From Thalassospiraceae bacterium (GTDB taxonomy: Bacteria > Pseudomonadota > Alphaproteobacteria > Rhodospirillales > Magnetovibrionaceae), in NCBI GenBank assembly GCA_030637205.1, contig DAOVVL010000126.1:1-6287 (forward strand): DNA of 6,287 nt. Reading direction: 5' to 3'. A program made the translations under genes and the position numbers. Below are positions 1 through 5,914 of the stretch, in pieces (within the stretch, counting starts at the first letter, position 1; the number at the start of each line of letters is the position of its first letter). Below the pieces are notes generated by a model. That model was not told the DNA's origin. It worked only from the letters and a program-made list of their open reading frames with translations, and ran no database searches.

Positions 1-546
1 GCGCAGCGCCGCTGCATCGATGGTCGCGGCTTCTTTAAGGGGTAAGTGAATGATCGCGCCATTGGGCGCGCCGCCGTCGCGGATGCGCCGGGTCAGCTTT
101 CGCGTATCAATGGCGCTGATCGCCACCAGATCATTTTCTTTCAGCCATGCATCCAGATGCGCACCAGCGCGCCAGTTGGCGGGGGCTGTAATATCAGCCC
201 GCAACACACAGCCGCGCACGGCGGGCTTGTCGGTTTCGATGTCTTCGATATTGGTGCCGACATTGCCGATGTGGGGAAAGGTAAAGGTGATGATCTGCCC
301 GGCATATGACGGATCGGACAAGGTTTCCTGATAGCCGGTCATGGCGGTATTGAAGCAGATCTCGGCAATGGCCACGCCCTCGGCGCCTGCGCCCCGGCCC
401 CAAAACACCTCGCCGGTTTCCAGCACCAGGGCTGCGTTGCAGCCGTCTGGGCGCACGGCCAAATCGCCATCTTGGCCGCCTTGTGGGCGCGCGGAAAGAT
501 TCGTCCCTTTGTCGAAAGGGGCGTTTTCTTGCTGCGCTGTTGCCAT
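1..546 (-). CDS. carA: Carbamoyl-phosphate synthase small subunit, N-terminal half (partial, cut by window edge)
   Basis: Reading the minus strand from the ATG at 546-544 gives 182 uninterrupted codons that run off the window. CarA is the glutaminase subunit of carbamoyl-phosphate synthetase. It releases ammonia from glutamine for CarB, feeding arginine and pyrimidine synthesis in the cytoplasm. Visible are the family's N-terminal domain signatures: FNTAMTGYQE (residues 65-74), DPSYAGQI (78-85), PHIGNVGTN (91-99) and AIDTRKLTRRIR (145-156). The catalytic Cys/His/Glu glutaminase domain lies outside the window. The first 30 or so residues are low-conservation and longer than the E. coli N-terminus. 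Upstream on the minus strand an AGGA lies about 10 nt before the ATG, which supports this start. The gene is divergent from the YqeY-dnaG-rpoD cluster. Identity is confident; the exact start is less so. Confidence 0.95.
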   Translation of the reverse strand, partial: MATAQQENAPFDKGTNLSARPQGGQDGDLAVRPDGCNAALVLETGEVFWGRGAGAEGVAIAEICFNTAMTGYQETLSDPSYAGQIITFTFPHIGNVGTNIEDIETDKPAVRGCVLRADITAPANWRAGAHLDAWLKENDLVAISAIDTRKLTRRIRDGGAPNGAIIHLPLKEAATIDAAALR

Positions 547-597
547 GCTTGGGTGTTCCTAAAGCTTTGCAATAAAAGAAAGCCGTTGGTTTGGGTG

Positions 598-626
598 GTA
601 TTAAGCCACTGGCTCTTTCGCGTCAA
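598..626 (-). promoter_or_regulatory. Probable sigma-70 promoter of carA
   Basis: On the minus strand, TTGACG (complement of 621-626) matches the -35 consensus at 5 of 6 positions. It is followed after exactly 17 nt by TAATAC (complement of 598-603), a weak -10 with 3 of 6 matches. Transcription would start near 591, leaving a leader of about 45 nt before the carA ATG. The -35 box sits inside the inverted repeat at 611-631. Placement and spacing are seen directly; activity is inferred. Confidence 0.5.
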
Positions 627-631
627 GAGCC
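611..631. promoter_or_regulatory. 7-bp inverted repeat overlapping the carA -35 box (possible operator)
   Basis: GGCTCTT (611-617) and AAGAGCC (625-631) are perfect inverted copies around a 7-nt centre. The repeat covers the -35 box of the predicted carA promoter completely. That placement would suit a repressor site, for example one responding to arginine or pyrimidines, but I do not recognise a known operator consensus here. It is upstream of the expected carA transcript, so it is more likely to be read as DNA than as RNA. Confidence 0.35.
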
Positions 632-635
632 GGAA

Positions 636-683
636 CGTCGAAAATTTATCGTTTAATTACAATGACTTATTTTGTCTTCGACG
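636..683. promoter_or_regulatory. AT-rich block bounded by a 7-bp inverted repeat, between divergent promoters
   Basis: CGTCGAA (636-642) and TTCGACG (677-683) are perfect inverted copies flanking 34 bp (643-676) in which only 7 bases are G or C. The surrounding DNA is GC-rich. The block lies just upstream of both predicted -35 boxes: carA at 621-626 on the minus strand and the YqeY gene at 685-690 on the plus strand. It could serve as a shared UP element or as a binding region for a nucleoid or regulatory protein. The structure is seen; the role is inferred. Confidence 0.35.
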
Positions 684-684
684 A

Positions 685-713
685 TTGCACTTGGGGGCGA
701 ATTTCGCTATTCT
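685..713 (+). promoter_or_regulatory. Candidate promoter for the GatB/YqeY gene
   Basis: TTGCAC (685-690) and TATTCT (708-713) are separated by exactly 17 nt. The -35 matches 3 of 6 and the -10 matches 4 of 6 consensus bases. The spacer carries a small palindrome, GCGAA-T-TTCGC (697-707). A start near 720 would give a leader of about 80 nt before the ATG at 800. The boxes are weak, so this is a best candidate and not a firm call. Confidence 0.3.
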
Positions 714-799
714 CCCGGACTTGCGAAAAAGGGGCGCGTTCAAGACCCCGAATCGCCCAAACGCACGACCACACACGTCAGCACACAAATGAGGGTAAT

Positions 800-1261
800 A
801 TGCTCCGCGATCAACTCAGCGACGCACAAAAAACGTCCATGAAGGCCAAAGACACCGTCGGCACCGCCGCCATCCGCCTGATACAGGCGGCGCTCAAGGA
901 CCGCGACATTGCGGAGCGTTCCAAAGGCAACATGGACGGCATCACCAACGATGAAATCCTTTCCATGCTGCAATCCATGATCAAGCAGCGCCGCGAAAGC
1001 ATCGAAATGTACGAAAACGGCAACCGCCCCGAGCTGGCCGAGCGCGAAGCGCAGGAAATCGACGTAATCGAGCGATTTTTGCCCGAGCAGATGGACGACG
1101 AAGCCGCCCAGGGCGCCATTTCCGACGTGGTCGCCGAGATGGATGCCGGTTCCATGAAGGATATGGGCCGGGTCATGTCGGCACTCAAAGAGCGCCACGC
1201 CGGTTCCATGGACTTTTCCAAGGCAAGCGCCCAGGTCAAAGCCATCCTCGGCGGCGGCTGA
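800..1261 (+). CDS. GatB/YqeY domain-containing protein (YqeY family)
   Basis: A 153-residue cytoplasmic protein matching the stand-alone YqeY family, which is usually about 150 residues. The family resembles the C-terminal tRNA-binding domain of GatB, a subunit of the Glu-tRNA(Gln)/Asp-tRNA(Asn) amidotransferase. Its own function is not firmly established. Seen here are an N-terminal helical segment with AALKDRDIAE (residues 30-39), then IKQRRESIEMYENGNRPELAEREAQEI in the middle, FLPEQM, and the typical C-terminal stretch KDMGRVMSALKERHAG leading to FSKASAQVKAIL. I chose the ATG at 800 because GAGGG (791-795) lies just upstream and because family proteins begin with a similar MLRDQL-type sequence. 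A longer in-frame start at 662 would add 46 residues with no family resemblance. The gene precedes dnaG in the same direction, where E. coli has rpsU. Confidence 0.92.
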   Translation: MLRDQLSDAQKTSMKAKDTVGTAAIRLIQAALKDRDIAERSKGNMDGITNDEILSMLQSMIKQRRESIEMYENGNRPELAEREAQEIDVIERFLPEQMDDEAAQGAISDVVAEMDAGSMKDMGRVMSALKERHAGSMDFSKASAQVKAILGGG

Positions 1262-1297
1262 GGTCCCACACCTAAGTTCCAGGCGTTATTGCCTCTG

Positions 1298-1324
1298 TGG
1301 ATACTTTTCTGCATCCTTTATAAT
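1298..1324 (+). promoter_or_regulatory. Probable promoter for dnaG (perfect TATAAT, weak -35)
   Basis: A perfect TATAAT lies at 1319-1324 in the gap after the YqeY gene. The best nearby -35 is TGGATA (1298-1303, 4 of 6 matches) with a 15-nt spacer, which is short; TTGCCT (1289-1294) is a better hexamer but 24 nt away. Transcription would begin near 1331, giving a leader of about 63 nt that starts almost exactly at the hairpin 1336-1365. This would let dnaG and rpoD be expressed apart from the YqeY gene. Confidence 0.45.
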
Positions 1325-1335
1325 AAGTCTCGATT

Positions 1336-1365
1336 CCATTGATACCGTACCCGGTGCATCATTGG
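1336..1365 (+). promoter_or_regulatory. Stem-loop in the dnaG 5' leader
   Basis: CCATTGATACCG (1336-1347) pairs with CGGT (1352-1355) and ATCATTGG (1358-1365), with a 4-nt loop (1348-1351). There are 11 pairs out of 12, with one T-T mismatch (1339/1362) and a 2-nt bulge (1356-1357). No T-run follows, so it is not an intrinsic terminator. It ends 12 nt before the AGGG (1378-1381) that is the likely dnaG ribosome binding site. It could protect the 5' end of the mRNA or bind a regulator. Pairing is seen; function is inferred. Confidence 0.4.
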
Positions 1366-1393
1366 CGCTGGCGAAATAGGGTGCAAAAGCTAG

Positions 1394-3265
1394 ATGGCGA
1401 TCCCTTCGCAGTTTCTCGACGAGGTTAAACACCGCACCGGGCTGTCCGATGTGGTGGGCCGTCGCGTGCGCCTGGCCAAAAAAGGCCACGAACATTCCGG
1501 CCTGTGCCCGTTCCACAAGGAAAAAACGCCCAGCTTCACGGTCAACGAAAGCAAAGGCTTTTATCACTGCTTTGGCTGTGGCGCACACGGCAGCGTGTTT
1601 GATTTCGTGATGGAAACCGAAGGCCTGAATTTTCGCGAAGCCGTGGAAAAGCTGGCCGGCGAAGCGGGCTTGAGCGTGCCCCAGGAACGCCCCGAAGACC
1701 GCGCGCGTGAAGAACGGCGCAAGACACTCTATGACGTCACCGAAGCGGCGGCTTTGTTTTTCCAAAGCCAGTTGGGGCAGCCCACCGGCGCGGGAGCGCT
1801 GGAATACCTGAAAGACCGGGGCCTGACCAACCAGACGCTCAGCGATTTCAGGTTAGGCTTCGCGCCGGACCGCCGCGACGGCCTTAAAGCGGCGCTGATC
1901 GGCAAGGACGGCATTACCGAAGAAATGCTGTTGGGCGCCGGGTTAATCATCCAGCCCGAAGACCGCAACCGCGCATCTTATGATCGTTTTCGCGGCCGGG
2001 TCATTTTCCCGATTTTGGATCGTCGTGGCCGGGTAGTGGCATTTGGCGGGCGCATTCTGGGCGATGGCGAACCTAAATATTTAAATTCACCTGAAACCGA
2101 CCTGTTTCACAAAGGCCGTCTTTTATATGCCATGGAAAAAGCGCAGGTGGCGGCGCGGTCCGGTCAGGCGTTAATCGTGACCGAAGGCTATATGGACGCG
2201 ATTGCACTTAATCAGGCCGGATTTGAAGGCGCGGTGGCGCCACTGGGAACGGCCCTGACCGAAGACCAGTTGATTGAGCTGTGGAAGGTCGCGCCCGAAC
2301 CGGTGCTGTGTTTTGATGGCGATAACGCAGGTGTGCGCGCGATGGCGCGCGCGAGCGAACGCGCGCTGGGTTTAATCAAGCCGGGGCTGGGATTGCGCTT
2401 TGCATCACTGCCCAGCGGCGAAGACCCCGACACGCTTGTGCGCGGCCAAGGCGCGGATGCGTTCAAGGCTATTTTAGATGCCGCCCAGCCGTTATCGGAA
2501 GTGTTGTGGCAGATGGAAGCGGGCAATGCAGACACCAATACACCGGAAGGGCGCGCGGGCTTGCAGAAAAATCTCGAAGAACATGCCCGGCGCATCGAAG
2601 ATCCGACGCTCAGAGCGCACTTTCTGGCCAATTTCAAGGACCGTATCTGGGCCAGACGCGAGGGCGGGTCCGGTGGTCAGGGCGGGGGTTCGGGCAACAC
2701 TTTTCGCAAAAAATCCGGACGTGGCGGCTGGCCGGGGCGCGCTCAGCCCAACCGCAACGTTTTTGCCCCCGGTGAAGGCACAAATGCCCTGAAACAAGCC
2801 AAAGTTGAGCCCTCGCGCAAGCGCGAAGAGATCCTGATTGTGACCCTGATTACGCATCCTGAGCTGTTTGATGACCTGTGTGAGCGTTTTGGATCTTTAA
2901 GCTTTTATGCCTCTGATCTTGACAACCTTCGTCAGGAAGCTCTAAAGACACTGGCCGGGGATCAAGCCCTTGACGCCGAAGGCTTACAGGGCCATCTCAG
3001 GCAAAGCGGATATGCTGAAATCCTGGACCATCTATTGAGTTCCAAAGGGTTACAAAACGCTTTCTTTGCCCGCCCGGATGCGGACATGGAAACGGCACTG
3101 GAAGGTTGGGAAGAAACATATACGCTATATCGGCAATCGGACCTGCGGGCCGAAATCCTGGAAGCACAGCAGCTGCTAGCTGCAGAGAAATCAGCGGAAG
3201 CCTCAGAGAGACTGCGCATTCTCAAATCCCAGGAACACGGAGCGGTGACCAAAAACGCCAAGTGA
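1394..3265 (+). CDS. dnaG: DNA primase
   Basis: Complete 623-residue primase, which makes the short RNA primers at the replication fork on contact with the DnaB helicase. The N-terminal CHC2 zinc-binding domain has Cys38, His41, Cys59 and Cys62. The catalytic core follows, with RFRGRVIFPI (198-207) and PKYLNSPETDLFHK (227-240). The TOPRIM fold has EGYMD (catalytic Glu264) and DGDNAG (Asp308, Asp310), nearly at the E. coli positions (265, 309, 311). DPDTLVRGQG lies at 344-353. Residues about 422-476 form a Gly/Arg/Asn-rich linker, and about 477-623 would be the helicase-binding C-terminal domain, which is poorly conserved in sequence. The ATG is preceded by AGGG at 1378-1381, a rather long 12-nt spacing; MAIPSQFLDE matches the usual family start. 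No truncation or missing catalytic residue is seen. rpoD follows after 118 bp, a conserved pairing. Confidence 0.97.
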   Translation: MAIPSQFLDEVKHRTGLSDVVGRRVRLAKKGHEHSGLCPFHKEKTPSFTVNESKGFYHCFGCGAHGSVFDFVMETEGLNFREAVEKLAGEAGLSVPQERPEDRAREERRKTLYDVTEAAALFFQSQLGQPTGAGALEYLKDRGLTNQTLSDFRLGFAPDRRDGLKAALIGKDGITEEMLLGAGLIIQPEDRNRASYDRFRGRVIFPILDRRGRVVAFGGRILGDGEPKYLNSPETDLFHKGRLLYAMEKAQVAARSGQALIVTEGYMDAIALNQAGFEGAVAPLGTALTEDQLIELWKVAPEPVLCFDGDNAGVRAMARASERALGLIKPGLGLRFASLPSGEDPDTLVRGQGADAFKAILDAAQPLSEVLWQMEAGNADTNTPEGRAGLQKNLEEHARRIEDPTLRAHFLANFKDRIWARREGGSGGQGGGSGNTFRKKSGRGGWPGRAQPNRNVFAPGEGTNALKQAKVEPSRKREEILIVTLITHPELFDDLCERFGSLSFYASDLDNLRQEALKTLAGDQALDAEGLQGHLRQSGYAEILDHLLSSKGLQNAFFARPDADMETALEGWEETYTLYRQSDLRAEILEAQQLLAAEKSAEASERLRILKSQEHGAVTKNAK

Positions 3266-3292
3266 ATCCCTGACGCCGGAACATTGATTTCG

Positions 3293-3334
3293 CTGTCAGC
3301 TAAACGTTTGGATCTTATCTTCAGATGGGATAAG
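3293..3334 (+). promoter_or_regulatory. Weak promoter candidate and short hairpin ahead of rpoD
   Basis: In the 118-bp gap between dnaG and rpoD, CTGTCA (3293-3298) and TATCTT (3316-3321) are 17 nt apart, each with 4 of 6 consensus matches. CTTATC (3314-3319) and GATAAG (3329-3334) form a 6-bp inverted repeat with a 9-nt centre that overlaps the -10. No T-run follows it, so it does not look like a terminator. rpoD may therefore be partly independent of dnaG, but read-through from the dnaG promoter is also expected. Confidence 0.25.
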
Positions 3335-3383
3335 GGCCGTCGAGCTTTTTGCGCGTGCGGTCAGGAAAGGTCAAGTACGCAAC

Positions 3384-5816
3384 ATGGCAGTCAAGAAAAC
3401 GAAAACCAAGGCGAAAGCTAAAACTAAGGCCAAAACCAAGGCCAAGGTAAAGGCCAGACCTAAGGTCAAGGCAAAACCAAAGTCGAAGGTTAAGTCTAAG
3501 GCAAAAACAAAAACAAAAATCAAAGCCAAGGCAAAAATGAAAACCAAGACCAAGGTTAAAGCAAAGGCCAAGCCTAAGCCCAAAACAAAGGCGAAGGTAA
3601 AGGCCAAAGCAGCCCCGAAAAAAAGCCCGACAAGCAAGTCTGCGGCTAAGGCTAAGGCTGTGCCCACACCAAAGGCACCCAGCAAAAAACAGGCTAAGGC
3701 TAAGGCTAAGGCTACGGCTGCCAAGATCAAAGGCAAGGCCAAGGGCAAGGAAGTCAAAGGCCGCGGCGAAGAAAGCGGCGATGGCCCGCTGCTTGATACG
3801 TTGGATGCCAACGTCAAAAAAATGATCAAAATGGGCAAGGAGCGCGGCTTCGTCACCTATGACGAGCTGAACAAAGCCCTTCCCCAGGACCAGGTGTCTT
3901 CTGAACAAATCGAAGACACCATGAGCCAGCTTTCCGAAATGGGCATCAACGTCATCGAAAGTGAAGACGCTGAAGAAGCAACTGATAAAGATGCTAGCGC
4001 CAGCGGTGAAGAAGGCGAAGGCAAAGTCGCCGGCAATGTTTCCGAAAGCGATGTTGGGCGCACCGATGATCCGGTTCGCATGTACCTGCGCGAAATGGGC
4101 TCGGTTGAGTTGCTGTCGCGCGAAGGCGAAATTGCCATCGCCAAGCGTATCGAGGCCGGCCGTGAAATGATGATCGGCGGCATTTGCGAAAGTCCGCTGA
4201 CCATTCGCGCCATCGTCACATGGCACGATGCATTGGTGGACGGCGATCTGCTGTTAAGAGACATCATTGATCTGGACGCCACCTACGGCGGTGGCCCCGG
4301 CCAGCAGGTGGATAATTCACAGGCCGCCGTTGATAATGAAGCGCGCAAGGCAGCCGGCCTTCCGGCTGTTGACCCGGCAAAGGTCGCCGAGCTGGAACGC
4401 GAAAAAGTCAAAGCCGCCGCGGCAAAGCTGGCTAAAGAAAAAGCCGATGCTGCGCGCGCCCGTGGCGAGAAAGTCGAAGAACCCAAATTGGGCCCCGACG
4501 GCAAGCCGCTGGCCGAAGGCGACGATGAAGATGATGAGGCCGAAGGCAACCTGTCGCTGGCCGCGATGGAGGCCCAGCTCACCCCGGTGGTGATCGAGAC
4601 CTTTGAGAAAATCGCCAAGACTTATAAGAAGCTGCACAAGTTGCAGGAAAAACGCCTCGAAGAATTTCACAAAGGCGGCGCCCTGCAACCGGCACAGGAA
4701 ACCCGTTACACCAACCTGCGTCGCGAGTTGATCGAAATGATGGACGCGGTGCATTTGAACAACACCCGCATCGAACAACTGGTCGATCAGCTGTATGGCA
4801 TGAACCGCGCGCTGTTGGGCCTTGAAGGCAAACTGTTGCGCTTAGCGACCAAGTCACGCATCAAACGCGAAGCCTTCCTTGAAGCCTATACCGGCCACGA
4901 ACTTGATCCGGGCTGGCTGGGCCGCGTTGCCAAGTTGCCGGGCAAGGGCTGGGAAAAATTCACCACCAAGCACAAGGATGAAATTCGCGAAAACCGTCAA
5001 TCCATCGGTAAAATCGCCAACGATGCCGGGCTGCCGGTCGGCGAGTTCAAGCGCATTGTGCAAACCGTGCAAAAGGGTGAACGCGAAGCCGCCAAAGCCA
5101 AGAAAGAAATGATCGAAGCCAACCTGCGCCTGGTGATTTCGATTGCTAAAAAATACACCAACCGTGGGCTGCAGTTCCTTGATCTTATTCAGGAAGGCAA
5201 CATCGGCCTGATGAAGGCGGTGGACAAGTTTGAATATCGCCGCGGCTATAAATTCTCGACCTATGCAACGTGGTGGATCAGGCAGGCGATTACCCGTTCC
5301 ATCGCCGATCAGGCCCGCACCATCCGTATCCCGGTTCACATGATCGAAACCATCAACAAACTGGTGCGCACATCGCGCCAGATGTTGCACGAAATTGGTC
5401 GCGAACCGACGCCCGAAGAACTGGCGGTGCGCCTTTCCATGCCATTGGAAAAAGTGCGCAAGGTTTTGAAGATCGCCAAGGAACCGATTTCGCTGGAAAC
5501 CCCCATCGGTGACGAAGAAGACAGCCACTTAGGCGATTTCATCGAAGACAAAAACGCGGTGCAGCCGCTGGACGCCGCCATTCACGGCAACCTTCGCGAA
5601 ACCACCACACGCGTTTTGGCGTCGTTAACGCCGCGCGAAGAACGCGTGTTGCGGATGCGCTTTGGTATCGGCATGAACACCGATCACACACTGGAAGAAG
5701 TCGGCCAGCAATTCAGCGTAACACGAGAACGAATACGTCAGATCGAAGCCAAGGCCTTGCGCAAGCTCAAGCACCCGAGCAGATCACGCAAGCTTCGCAG
5801 CTTCCTCGATTATTGA
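3384..5816 (+). CDS. rpoD: RNA polymerase primary sigma factor (sigma-70) with a long lysine-rich N-terminal tail
   Basis: Housekeeping sigma factor that directs RNA polymerase to -35/-10 promoters. In order: a lysine-rich tail (1 to about 125); region 1.1 (about 136-192, LLDTLDANVKKMIK onward); an acidic linker; region 1.2 (about 227-260, DDPVRMYLREMG); a non-conserved region (about 261-570) with a charged Lys/Ala/Glu helix-like insert (330-365) and an acidic patch (380-387); region 2 (about 575-650, EANLRLVISIAKKYTNRG, YKFSTYATWWIRQAITR); region 3 (about 651-730); and region 4 with the -35-binding helix-turn-helix (about 768-797, HTLEEVGQQFSVTRERIRQI). Family members are typically 610-690 residues; this is 810. 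The first 125 residues contain 53 lysines, no acidic residue before Glu123 and one arginine before Arg127. AGGAAAGG (3363-3370) precedes the ATG at a longish 13 nt. A strong terminator follows the stop codon. Confidence 0.97.
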   Translation: MAVKKTKTKAKAKTKAKTKAKVKARPKVKAKPKSKVKSKAKTKTKIKAKAKMKTKTKVKAKAKPKPKTKAKVKAKAAPKKSPTSKSAAKAKAVPTPKAPSKKQAKAKAKATAAKIKGKAKGKEVKGRGEESGDGPLLDTLDANVKKMIKMGKERGFVTYDELNKALPQDQVSSEQIEDTMSQLSEMGINVIESEDAEEATDKDASASGEEGEGKVAGNVSESDVGRTDDPVRMYLREMGSVELLSREGEIAIAKRIEAGREMMIGGICESPLTIRAIVTWHDALVDGDLLLRDIIDLDATYGGGPGQQVDNSQAAVDNEARKAAGLPAVDPAKVAELEREKVKAAAAKLAKEKADAARARGEKVEEPKLGPDGKPLAEGDDEDDEAEGNLSLAAMEAQLTPVVIETFEKIAKTYKKLHKLQEKRLEEFHKGGALQPAQETRYTNLRRELIEMMDAVHLNNTRIEQLVDQLYGMNRALLGLEGKLLRLATKSRIKREAFLEAYTGHELDPGWLGRVAKLPGKGWEKFTTKHKDEIRENRQSIGKIANDAGLPVGEFKRIVQTVQKGEREAAKAKKEMIEANLRLVISIAKKYTNRGLQFLDLIQEGNIGLMKAVDKFEYRRGYKFSTYATWWIRQAITRSIADQARTIRIPVHMIETINKLVRTSRQMLHEIGREPTPEELAVRLSMPLEKVRKVLKIAKEPISLETPIGDEEDSHLGDFIEDKNAVQPLDAAIHGNLRETTTRVLASLTPREERVLRMRFGIGMNTDHTLEEVGQQFSVTRERIRQIEAKALRKLKHPSRSRKLRSFLDY
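3396..3608 (+). repeat. Degenerate hexanucleotide repeat coding the alternating-lysine tract of RpoD
   Basis: Over codons 5-75, nearly every second codon is AAA or AAG, giving a 6-nt period of the form AARNNN. The intervening codons are mostly Ala, Thr, Val and Pro, with a few Ser, Ile and Met; Arg25 replaces one lysine. The units are too diverged to be a recent perfect expansion, which suggests that selection keeps the charge pattern. The tract is strongly A-rich on the plus strand (for example 3501-3528), unlike the rest of the gene. Confidence 0.85.
3644..3720 (+). repeat. Two clusters of near-perfect GGCTAA hexamers within rpoD
   Basis: GGCTAA occurs twice in tandem at 3644-3655, followed by GGCTG. 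It occurs three times in tandem at 3692-3709, followed by GGCTAC and GGCTG (3710-3720). In frame the units code Ala-Lys. They are much less diverged than the 3396-3608 tract, so they look like younger expansions that could vary in copy number without a frameshift. Confidence 0.8.
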
Positions 5817-5829
5817 GGCTGCACTGGCT

Positions 5830-5874
5830 AAAAGAAAAAACAAAGACCGGGTGCAATTGCCCGGTCTTTTTTTT
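5830..5874. terminator. Strong intrinsic terminator after rpoD, probably bidirectional
   Basis: AAAGACCGGG (5842-5851) pairs perfectly with CCCGGTCTTT (5860-5869) around an 8-nt loop, and the T-run 5867-5874 follows. The left flank is A-rich (5830-5844, interrupted by G and C), so the minus-strand transcript would also have a U-rich tail after the same stem. It ends the rpoD transcript 13 nt or more past the stop and could also block transcription arriving from the right. Confidence 0.93.
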
Positions 5875-5914
5875 AAACTACGTCGGCGTGGGGGATGAGC
5901 ACCCCACCCACGGT

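Noticed and set aside
662..799. Upstream extension of the YqeY gene from an ATG at 662
   Set aside because: The added 46 residues have no resemblance to the family, overlap the predicted promoter, and the ATG at 800 has its own GAGGG.
740..1198. Minus-strand open frame opposite the YqeY gene
   Set aside because: It is a shadow frame; the plus strand encodes a recognisable protein over the same bases.
1266..1300. Terminator after the YqeY gene
   Set aside because: CCACA/TGTGG and AGGC/GCCT can pair, but the stem is broken by a large asymmetric loop and has no T-run.
3618..3624. Run of seven A bases in rpoD as a programmed frameshift site
   Set aside because: The phase (AAA AAA AGC) does not fit the A AAA AAG heptamer used for -1 shifting, and the neighbouring frames give no meaningful product. 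Slippage noise is possible but unsupported.
3371..3856. A minus-strand frame that looks like a multi-pass membrane protein
   Set aside because: Its Leu/Ala/Phe/Val composition is a by-product of reading the lysine codon repeat backwards. No ribosome binding site or family motif supports it.
3321..4226. A 301-codon open frame on the minus strand opposite rpoD
   Set aside because: It is the antisense of the AAR-repeat and following codons, giving Phe/Leu-rich nonsense. rpoD on the plus strand is unmistakable, and the frame has no family resemblance.
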